DNA from: Phialocephala subalpina
Lineage: Eukaryota; Ascomycota; Leotiomycetes; Helotiales; Mollisiaceae
Assembly (NCBI GenBank): GCA_900073065.1
Contig: FJOG01000002.1
Coordinates: forward strand, 3,202,160-3,266,159
Length of the DNA: 64,000 bases
Direction of reading: 5' to 3'
Each line of letters begins with the position of its first letter. Positions within the stretch are counted from its first letter, which is position 1. The position numbers were made by a program, and so were the translations under genes. Below the pieces are notes generated by a model, which did not search any database, was not told the DNA's origin, and saw nothing but the letters and a program-made list of their open reading frames with translations. Below, piece after piece: positions 55,117-64,000 of the stretch.

Positions 55117-55915
55117 GATTGAAAGCACGAGAATAATTCAACAGAGGATGATCAATGACAACTTTTGGGGTTTCAGATTGGCAATGCCTCGCCCTTTATG
55201 GGCTATAATCTCGCCATTCCTTGGTGTTCCTGCATGCCTCCCATCTTCGAGATAAACTTTATCTCAATGTTGGGATTGCAACGTTACTGGGTCCAAGATA
55301 GGAGTGGAGAAGTTCACGGCAACTTATGATCTTTTGATAAGATAAGCATGATCGACTTGAGAAGTATCCTGTTCGAGTATCGATACGGAGCCTTGGCCGA
55401 CCTCCCGTACTTGAAGAGTGGGGTTGACGGACTTGAGGTCAGACTAGAGCTTGTTCCATCCGAGCTGTTCCACTTCATCTATACTTATAAGAAAGGGGAC
55501 GTTTGAAGGAGAAGCGTTAATAACAGGACGTTGGGCAGACAAGTGAATGCTGGCTTTGATGAAAGAAGAAACAAAGAGGCTACGTCAGCAGCTCCATCCT
55601 CCGATCGTATCACGTGGTCTAGCTGTCGAGCCCGTGCCGCTTGCCCCCTTTGGGAAGTATGTCTTCGCATGTCCACTCCTCTCCCGTTCAAGATCTCTTT
55701 CTTATTTCCATCAAACTTTCAACGTCGCTCTTTGCAAGACTGCAACGAGCTTTGAACAAACTTCCGACACCCCAGTGAAGGTATGAACAACTTCTATTAC
55801 TATTGCTGACATTTCTCGGCACATATTTGAACCGATGCAAACCTGATTCGCATCGTCCCTTTCACGAGCTGACTTGTTCTCAAACAGATCGACCTTCGAT
55901 CAACAATCGTCCATC
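55117..55915. promoter_or_regulatory. Divergent promoter, with probable 5'-UTR intron of the DUF1479 gene
   Basis: 800 bp between head-to-head genes. A likely 107-bp leader intron lies at 55781-55887 (AAG|GTATGA ... CAAACAG), just before the start codon of the right-hand gene; strongly expressed fungal genes often have one. Confidence 0.5.
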
Positions 55916-57780
55916 ATGGCTGATATCATCCTCCCCCCCTTAACCCGTCGCCTCTCCATCACCTCCATGACCAGCACCCAAGCCAGTCGTCGAGAATTCA
56001 ACCGTCTCCAGAAGAACGCTACCGAAGGTCACCTTGGCCAAGTCTGGTCTGATCTTAAGCTTGACTTGCCCATGCCATTGGAGAAGCGTTTTGTCGATCT
56101 GAAGAAGCGTCTTGTTATTCCAGAGAACTACGAGGCAGTTCAAGCCAGCTGGGATCGTCTCCGTGCTGTCTTGAAGGAGAAGGCTACTGAGATTGAGGCA
56201 ACTGGACCTGACGTAAGAGTCACTCTGGACTACAAAGATGACCACTAACGATGGCAGTATATCCCCACCGTTGACTTCGACTCCATTGGTGCTGATGGTG
56301 CCTGGCCCAAGGATATTGCTGATCTCATGAAGTCTCGAGGATGTTGTGGTAAGATTTACCATGCTATTCTCTCCCTTCCCTTAGCAACACACATGTACCG
56401 AAACACAATAGCATACTTCCCATAACTTTCAACCTACAGCAAACACAAAGAGATCCCACTCACTTAATTCCATGTTTGTGAATGCTTACATGTTGTTTCT
56501 CAGTTGTCCGTGGTGTTGTCAGCCGTGACCAAGCACTCAAGTGGAAGGCCGACCTCATCGCCTATGTCAAGCGTCACCCTGGTGTTGCTGGTATCCCAGC
56601 CCCTGCCCAGGATCCTCAAATCTGGAAGGTCTACTGGACCAAACCCCAAGTCGAAGGTCGCACACACCCCAACATGATCAAGGTCCAAGTCGCCATGAGC
56701 AAGCTCTACTCTTGTGACGAGCACACCGAGGTTGATCTGACCAGCCAAGCTCTCTATGCTGATCGCTTCCGAGTCCGTCACCCTGGCGAAGCTGGAACTC
56801 TCCCTCACCACCTTGACAATGGCTCCATCGAGCGCTGGGAGGACGAGGAGAACAGCCAAACTTTCCGTGCTATATGGGAGGGTCGCTGGGAGGAGTATGA
56901 TGCTTTCGATATGAATCATCGTGCTGAGGCTTGCATTGACTTGTATGGTGGTCCAGGCGCCTGCTCTGTCTTCCGTTCTCTTCAAGGTATGTCTCTAATT
57001 GTCTGAGTAGGAAATATGCTGACATAAAAACAGGATGGTTGAGCTTGGCTGACAACGGCCCAAAGTGCGGTACCATTGAACTTCTCCCAGACATCAAGCT
57101 CTCCACTGCCTACATCCTGCTCCGTCCATTCTTTGATGCCAACAACAAGCTTGACATGGAGTCAACCTACTTCTATGGTGCTGACCCCGGATTCGGTCAA
57201 GTTGTCAAGCCTACCTGGCACCCTGATCTTGCTCTGAGCAAGACCGTTGTTGCCGCTCCCAAGGCTGCCCCTGGTGATTATGTCTTCTGGCACTGTGATG
57301 TAAGTTCCCAGAGAAGTTCTTAGGATCATTCACTAACCTTCACAGATGGTCCATAAGGTCGAGGAGAAGCACGAAGGTACCTCCGACTCCTCCGTCATGT
57401 ACATCCCGGTCGTCCCCCTCCAAGCCTACAATATCACCAACCTCGTCGAGCAACGCGAGGCCTTCCTCGCTGGCGTCCCACCTCCCGACATGGTTTCGAA
57501 GGATAGAGAGGAGACTGAGGACAAGCACGAAGACAGAGGTCGTCCAGAAAATATCTTGACCGTTGAGGGCAAGCGAATCTTCGGTCTGGAGCCATTCGAC
57601 GTCAAGGAAGAGGGCCTCACTCGTGGTCAACGTGCTATTCGCCAACTTGCCAACGAGGCTCTTGGATTTGATGTTCCTGAGACTTCTCCTTCACCGGTGT
57701 CCTCGGCGGATTCGGCGGTTGCTGGACTTCATCAGTGCGAATGTGGTCACGAGCACGATCTTGTCTCTGACTCCGACTAA
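55916..57780 (+). CDS. DUF1479 (YbiU-like) Fe(II)/2-oxoglutarate-type oxygenase
   Basis: Five exons (55916-56212, 56258-56348, 56504-56986, 57034-57299, 57346-57780) close to 523 aa. Matches the DUF1479 family: DFDSIGADGAWPKDIADLMKSRGCCVVRGV, EALKW-like, YWTKPQVEGRTHPNM, YADRFRVRHPGE, then HHLDNGSIERW giving the H-x-D iron pair, CSVFRSLQGWLSLADNGP, GTIELLPDIKLSTAYILLRPF and FWHCDMVHKVEEKH with the second iron His. The C-terminus is acidic and includes HQCECGHEH, which may bind metal. The family is thought to be a non-heme iron oxygenase; the substrate is unknown. The start at MADII was chosen over MFSNRS because the latter overlaps the probable 5'-UTR intron. Confidence 0.92.
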
Positions 57781-58387
57781 TTAGTTGCTAGGGTAGCATC
57801 TAGTTGGACACATGGAACACTTCACAATCGCTGAATGGTTAGACATGAACATGCATCTCTATTCTTAGATTGGAGATTGTATGGTCTTCTAGATTGCAAA
57901 CCTGGGCAGTCTTTTGCCTTGAGAAGGGTGGTTGCTTTTGGTTGTCGCGGTGCAGTTTAGCGAGGTTTTCGGGGGAGTCAAAACTGGTTTCTACGGTCGT
58001 GACTGCTGGAGGCTAGAGGCGAAGAATGCACGATAGCTTAGTGAACAATAAAAATGAAGGCATTGCTTTCTTAATAATTCGTTTGTTGAGTGTGAGCGTG
58101 GAGATCTTTCATTAATCTGCTGCATCGTGATTCAGGAGATCTTAAATTTTTGCTACGCCATTGTGTGGTTCGCAGATACAAAAGAACATCTTTGTTACTC
58201 TACTATTAGCGATAATGTTTTCTTCCTTGACTATCTGGCCAAAGGTCATTGTTCCTCTTTTATCCTTAACAATTCATTATATTCTAGATTTCCCTCAAAA
58301 CTCTAAGCCCCAGAATCTTCGTCACTAAAAACAACATCACTTAATTCACTTGCTTAATCTTAAATCACCAAGAACAACACTCACAAT
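57781..58387. other. 3' flank, no gene seen
   Basis: About 600 bp after the DUF1479 stop. No coding signal. Confidence 0.45.
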
Positions 58388-58615
58388 GACACTCCCATCT
58401 CCTTCAGCACAAAACTAGAATTCAACCTCGCCTATATCCCCTCTCCCTCCCCTCTCCCCTCACCCAACACCGAACCACGCATTCTCAAATTCCCCTCCAT
58501 CCTCAGTGACAAAGGCGACCCCTCCCCAACCCGCTATCAATACGCCATTCACGTCCACTGACACATCGCTTCCATCCTTTCCACCTCCGGATTTTCTGCC
58601 TTCGTTTTCAAGTAA
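58388..58615 (+). pseudogene. Possible N-terminal fragment of a fungal amidoligase-like gene
   Basis: One frame reads ISFSTKLEFNLAYIPSPSP...EPRILKFPSILSDKGDPSPTRYQYAIHVH, then TGA, then HIASILSTSGFSAFVFK and another stop. This resembles the beginning of the putative amidoligase family of ascomycetes (GVELEF...YIPSP...RY.YAI.HHIA). No ATG in frame and no continuation, so at most a relic. The similarity is from memory and modest. Confidence 0.35.
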
Positions 58616-58929
58616 ATGGCATGTTCGAGATATGAGGAAGGTATCTATCGTCAGAATGGGCTAGACCTGTGAATCGTCGGAATCCTCAGTTCCTCTACAT
58701 CCCCAACAACAAACAAGTTAGAGACGATATCTTTCAAGATGTATTATACTCTCGCTCGACTTGTAAAGCTCTACATTACTTGAAAATGAAACCTTAAAGC
58801 TCCTTAATCGATTAATATAGAGGTGGATCCTGCTAGCGCTTCTTCGATTTTGCCTAGTTCTGCTTCTTGGCTGAGCTCTTCATAGCTCCAAGCTCCAAGC
58901 TCTATCAAGGTTGAATTAATGCTTCAGCA

Positions 58930-60102
58930 CTAATTCTCCTCACACCTCCATGGACTTTTCTTCGGATACGTAAACACCAAAGCCCGAGCCTCAATACTCT
59001 CGCGCGGCTGAAACATTTCTGGACACCTTGGATGACGGAAGGAAGCATGTGGCGCAACTAAATCCAAAAGCGAATAAGCAGTGAACTTACAGCAACCGTC
59101 AAAGCTCATCTGACTTACAGTTTGCTGCCACATCTTTCCGCGAATCAAAATTCTTGAAAATGAGAACATCATCCTTAGACTGCTTGCTCATGAAATAGAA
59201 TTGCTGGCTTTCATGATGTTGCAAGTACATTGTCGATCCCATGTAATGGCGTCGAATGTGGTCGGCTTCCACGAGATCATTCTGGTTAACGGTACTTCCG
59301 TCGCAGACTGCTAGCGGCCAGTCTTCTACCGAGTTGACGAGAGGTCTCCAGACGCTGCAGATTTGTTAACAGATAGAAAGCGGTGAAGAGAGTTTTTGAC
59401 ATACTTTATGATGCGTACTCGACCTCTGAGCAGGAAATAAGCGTCCTCTTTAAGTTGGAGCTGCACTCTCTTCAAAGCTGCCGCCGGACTCTGGTCTGTC
59501 GCGCATCAGTTCATGATCCAATTGCACTGTTGTTGTTGAAGTGGGCCGTCACCTATATGCACGTGCATAGCTGGCCGAAGCCAGGTTGTCCGATCGTTCA
59601 AATCAACCACCTCGCCTTCAACTTCCGGTACATTCTTCCTCAGCTTTAAACATTAGCTGCTGACCTTCACTTTTGCTACCATGCCGACGAGTCTTACTCT
59701 CCAATCGAAGAAAAATATTCTATCCACGTCGTCGACTTTACTTCTCAACAATGCCTCTACTTCCGGCAGATAGTGTTTATCCACGTATTCTCGATTGTTA
59801 AAATTCTCAATATGGGTCTGGTGCTTGCAGTAGATAAATCCGTTCTTGTCGAGGCTCGTTTGGAAATCGATATAGCGAACATCTTTGGCTATGAGATCGA
59901 CATTTTCGTAGAGGAGGTTTGTGGTTCGTTGGTCTGTAGCGTCTGGCGGGATGTTGATGAAGATTTGGAAGGGCTTTTCAGTCTCATAAAGTGCTTGCCA
60001 TTTGAGGAACTTGAGGCTTATTCTCAAAGTTGGAGACGATGTCTTTGCTTCATTTGGAAGAGGAGGTGTGGGTGGAGGGTGTGAATACATATCTGGGTGC
60101 AA
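58930..60102 (-). CDS. AsaB/CmcJ-like oxygenase (GA4 desaturase-type family)
   Basis: Five exons (60102-59698, 59643-59553, 59495-59405, 59354-59119, 59057-58930) with introns of 50-61 bp close to 316 aa, the family's usual size. Family blocks are clear: HIENFNNREYVDKHYLPEVEALL, FFFDWRLRKN, VVDLNDRTTWLRPAMHVHIDQSP, RVQLQLKEDAYFLLRGRVRIINVWRPL, VEDWPLAVCD, HYMGSTMYLQHHESQQFYFM, DDVLIFKNFDS, PHASFRHPRCP and ARALVFTYPK. The H-x-D pair is in HVHIDQS. Members act on fungal secondary metabolites or gibberellin-type substrates; some are of unknown function. No cluster partners are evident except the distant DUF1479 oxygenase. The first Met was used; a second at +5 is possible. Confidence 0.92.
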
Positions 60103-61078
60103 AAGGTGGCGAAAGGAAAGTGCGTATGTCTGGAAGAAGATCTGGAAGTCGAGGGGGAATGAGCTATTTGCTTGCTCGATTGCTCAAAGTGAATTGCCAA
60201 GTAGTTATTCTCGATACTCGAACTCAGCCCCGCACTACCCCACCTTCCACATCCGGTCTAATTCTGCCTCTGTAACCAATATCCTTGCGTGGCGAGAGTC
60301 CTCTAGTAAATAAGTACATCGCGAAAATCTTAACACAAATTGATATTATTAGGCTCGTAGTACTTTAATACTAAATTTCAACCATTTTTTATTTATACCT
60401 ATATATATACACAAGAGGGCTTTTATAGGGTTCTATTAATTATACTTTAATTATTTTTAAATTTAATTTTATTTTATTATATTATATAAGAATTTTTGAT
60501 ACCATAACAATGTTCTTATAACTAGACTCTATAACAGAATAAGTAACAAAGTAATTTACTTAGTTTACAAGTGTTTTACTTAATGTTTTACTTAAAAGGT
60601 GGGGTGGTCTTTCGTCTAGGAAAAGTGACGATTGGACCGCGGAAAACGGCTCTCGGCTATAACTACTCTCTACAGAGCGCCGCTGCTTTTAAAGAAAACA
60701 TCGCCACCTTTACAGCCCTACCGTGGCTGAAGAGTTTGCGGTCAGCAGTCAGTAGCCGTCAATGTTGGCACCTTGGCCTGCGCACGATCCATGCTACGTG
60801 TGGGCCGTGCCCGTGCCTCCTAAATACACTCCTAACTCCTCACCTCGGCTTCATGAGGCCCAAATGGCCCATTTCAATCTCCTATGCAAGCCCAACGTGG
60901 CCAGCGCATTAACCCCGAGTCTGCCTAGCGGGCGCAATCCAGCCTCGTGAGACTGAGTGCAGACAACGTGTTTGCGAAGCCGTAGGACAATCTTCTTTCA
61001 CACTCTACTTTCTCTCCTTCTACTCTCCTTTTACCTACCTTCTCCTGTGCTAATAACAGAGCTGTGCTTGACATCACG
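60103..61078. other. Intergenic with an AT-rich island
   Basis: 60350-60600 is strongly A+T rich with many TTTAAT/ATTTTA runs, unlike its surroundings; then normal sequence to the NLR start. No gene supported. Confidence 0.55.
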
Positions 61079-64000
61079 ATGAGTTTTGGTTTCAGCGTTG
61101 GCGATTTCATCGCAGCGATCGAGCTTGCGAACAGGATCCGAAAGGAATTCGTCAACGCACCGGGCCAATTCAAAGCTGTTTCTGACGAGTACGCTGCCCT
61201 AGCTACCTTTTGGGTGAGCAATGTTGACTTTGTTAACGGAACAGGGTCAGAAGCCTATCGATCATTCTCCAGGATATTGATATCAACCTATCGGACCACG
61301 AACTCAACGATCAGCAACAGACGCACTTACAGGAAATTTCCAGCAGCTGCCGAAATGTGCTCAACGAACTAGAGAAAGCGGCGAGGAAATACCAAGAGGT
61401 AGAATGTAGGGGCGGGAGCTTGAGTACAAAGGCAAAGAGGGTTTGGAAGCGACTTAATTGGGAGCCGGAGGACATTCGCGAGCTTCGAGATCGGATCACA
61501 TCGAATGTCCTACTACTCAGTACATTTCTTGAAGGAATATCAAGGCAACTCTATCCCATCTCGATATAATTAACGTCTGGTAACTAATTTTATATAGTCA
61601 AACAATAACTGAAGTAAAACGTGGCGTAGATCAACTGAATCGGAAACAAAACGATCAAGAACGACACATTACCCTTAATTGGCTTACTACTATTGATTAT
61701 GCTCCACAACAAAGCGATTTCATCAATCGGCGACAAGCGGGGACTGGACAATGGCTTATTGATTCGGAGGAATATCAAACATGGGTGCAAACGCCGAAGA
61801 AGACGTTGTTTTGTCCGGGGATTCCTGGAGCGGGAAAGACAATCCTTACTGCGATTACCATCGACGATTTAACTATGCGGTTCCGGAGTGAGGCAGACAT
61901 TGGCATTGCGTACCTCTATTGCAACTTCCGGCGGCAAGACGAGCAGAAGGCCGATGACTTGCTTGCAAGCCTATTGAAGCAGTTGAGCCAAGAGAAGGCT
62001 TCTTTACCAGATAGTGTGAAGGCCCTCTATGAAAAACACAAAGACAAACGAACACGACCATCATTTGACGAAATATCGAAAACCTTTCAGTCTGTGACTG
62101 CAATGTTTTCGAAAGTCTTTATTGTTATTGACGCACTCGATGAGTGTCGAACGACTAATGGCTGCCGAGAGAGACTCTTGACAGAGATTTTCTTAGCTCA
62201 AGCTAAATCAAGAGCAAACGTTTTTGCAACCTCAAGAGTTTTGACCGAAGTTACGGAGAAGTTTGAAGGAAGCATTTCACTAGAGATTCGTGCTAATGAA
62301 GAAGACGTCCGACGATATCTCAACGGCTGCATGTTTCGACTCCCAGCCTTCGTTGGTCGTAGCCCAGACCTACAAGATGAGATCAAGACTGGGATTGTGC
62401 TGTTAGTAAAAGGAATGTGGGTTCCCTATATCCTCCGTGTATAAGACGAAGCGCTGACGTGTTTAAAGGTTTCTCCTTGCACAGCTCTATCTTGATTCTC
62501 TGATTGGAAAGAGATCAGCTAAAGCTATCCGAACCGCTATTGCGAAGCTACCTACAGGAACAAATGTATATGATTGTGCATATAACGACGCAATGGACCG
62601 TATCGAAGGGCAACTACAAGACCAGAAAGAGCTGGCAAAACAAGTCCTGTCTTGGATCACGTGTGCAAAGAGACCGCTGACTATATTGGAACTCCAACAT
62701 GCCCTTGCTATAGAGGCTAGCGACTCTAAGCTCGACGAAGAGAATCTATCACAAATCGAAGACATAGTCTCAGTATGCGCCGGTTTAGTCACAATTGATG
62801 AGGAAAGCGGGATTGTTCGATTAGTCCATTACACAACACAAGAATACTTCGAGCGAACGCAAAGGCAATGGTTTCCAAAAGCTGAGAGCGAGATCACGAC
62901 AATCTGCGTTACATACCTCTCATTTAACGAGTTCGAGAGTGGAATTTGCCAAAATGATGACGAGTTTAAGAAGCGGCTTGAATCAAATAAGCTATACGAC
63001 TACGTAGCACATAACTGGGGTCATCATGCTCGGAAGGCTTAGACTTTATGTCAGAAAGGTGTTGTAGAATTTCTTCGAAAACAAGGCCACGTCGAGGCAT
63101 CAAGTCAAGTACTTATGGCTATTAAAGAATGGTCAAAGTTTACAGAATACAGCCAAGAAATTCCAAAGCAAATGACTGGCCTGCACTTAGCTGCATACTT
63201 TGGGGTGGACAATGCAGTAAGAGACTTACTCGGTAGTAATAGTCTTGATTCGAAAGACAGTGATAGCCGGACGCCGCTATCGTACGCTGCTGATAACGGG
63301 CATGAGGCCGTGGTGAAGTTGCTGCTTGACAACGGCGCTGAGCTGGAGACCAAGGATTCTAGAATTGGCCGGACGCCGCTGTCGTGTGCTGCCGAGAGAG
63401 GGCACAAGGCCGTAGTGAAGCTGCTGCTGGACCAGGGCGCGGAGCTGGAGACTAAGGACAGCTATGGCCGGACGCCGCTATCGTGGGCTGCCTTTCACGG
63501 GCGCGAGGCTGTCGTTCAGCTACTGCTCGCAACTGAGGGTGTCGACACTAACTCGAAGGACAACCACGGTCAGACGCCACTATGGCGGGCTGCCGCGAAC
63601 GGGCACGAGGCTGTCGTCCAGCTACTGCTCGCAACTAAGGGTGTCGACACTAACTCGAAGGATAGCCACGGTCAGACGCCGCTGTCGTGGGCTGCCGCGA
63701 ATGGGTGCGAGGCTGTCGTTCAGCTGCTGCTCGGGCACGACGCCGATGTCGAAGCACAGGATAGTGTCAGTCGAACGCCGTTATTACACGCGGCTAAAAA
63801 TGGAAATAAAGCCACGGTTGACCTCCTAATCGCTACAAACCGAGTTGACATTGATTCAAGGGACTATTACAATTCGACACCGTTATCAGTTGCAACAAGG
63901 ATGGGGCACAAAGACGTAGTTGCGTTTCTCTTAACCAAAAGTCATGCCTTGAATATGCCAGACAGTTTCGGTCGGTCTCCTCTATGGTGGGCAAGAAGGA
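61079..64000 (+). pseudogene. NACHT-ankyrin NLR (STAND protein) split by one in-frame TAG, truncated by window end
   Basis: Exons 61079-61188, 61245-61544, 61598-62416 and from 62469. The N-terminal fungal domain begins MSFGFSVGDFIAAIELANRIRKEF. NACHT: P-loop GIPGAGKT at about residue 211, Walker B VFIVIDALDEC, and FATSRV as sensor. A helical linker ([33 protein letters not shown]) follows. At 63040-63042 the frame has TAG; the same frame then continues with a short bridge and at least eight to nine ankyrin repeats (TPLSYAADNGHEAVVKLLL type, 33-34 residues) to the window edge. Two repeats in the middle are nearly identical in DNA. NLRs are fungal immune/heterokaryon-type switches. If the TAG is real, only the 600-aa NACHT part is made. 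The intron at 61545 is GC-AG. Confidence 0.85.

Noticed and set aside
1..64000. tRNA, rRNA or CRISPR
   Set aside because: I looked for tRNA-like T-loop sequences and for direct-repeat arrays; found no convincing tRNA, no rRNA, and the only regular array is the intronic 17-bp minisatellite.

Overview
The window is nuclear DNA of a filamentous ascomycete. Nearly every gene is split by 45-60 bp GT-AG introns, and the families are typical of Pezizomycotina: Zn2Cys6 regulators with a fungal_trans domain, SAT4-type rhodopsin-fold proteins, an AsaB-type dioxygenase and a NACHT-ankyrin NLR. A Leotiomycetes-like host is a guess from gene style only. All gene models were joined by hand from splice signals and reading-frame closure; no database was searched.

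Bases 1-11.1 kb look like a catabolic cluster for a tricarboxylate-type acid. It holds an aconitase paralogue with a targeting peptide, a YHM2-like mitochondrial citrate/oxoglutarate carrier, a Zn2Cys6 regulator (interrupted by an assembly gap), an RraA-type aldolase, a protoglobin and a mitochondrially targeted PrpF-family isomerase. PrpF-type tautomerase, aconitase-type hydratase and RraA-type aldolase are the chemistry needed to take 4-oxalomesaconate (from gallate-type ring cleavage) to pyruvate and oxaloacetate; trans-aconitate use is the main alternative. The hexamer CGGATG recurs in the cluster promoters, once as a 12-bp perfect palindrome.

Bases 11.5-21 kb hold a second Zn2Cys6 regulator, a RutA-like flavin monooxygenase whose first intron carries ten perfect copies of a 17-bp unit, a broken SAT4 rhodopsin gene and a Dal5-type MFS permease. 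RutA, permease and regulator could form a second nitrogen or pyrimidine-type module.

Bases 21.1-25.7 kb are a gene graveyard: a P450 relic with a 1.84-kb pogo/Tc1-type transposon inserted at a TA near its 3' end, the transposase carrying nine stops that are all TAA or TAG (a RIP-like pattern), then a truncated 3-hydroxyacyl-CoA dehydrogenase/beta-propeller relic.

Bases 26-45 kb hold a PD-(D/E)XK-like protein with a zinc finger, a secreted EEP-jacalin protein, D-amino-acid oxidase overlapping tail-to-tail with a third Zn2Cys6 regulator, a zinc-ribbon membrane protein, an unknown gene flanked by diverged copies of its 3' region, a methyltransferase, a secreted beta-propeller and an intact SAT4 protein. 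Bases 45.6-60.1 kb hold a damaged zinc-finger gene, a large disordered protein, an RNA ligase, a nine-exon UNC93-like transporter, a DUF1479 oxygenase and an AsaB-like oxygenase. The right edge is an NLR whose NACHT and ankyrin parts are separated by one in-frame TAG; it runs out of the window.
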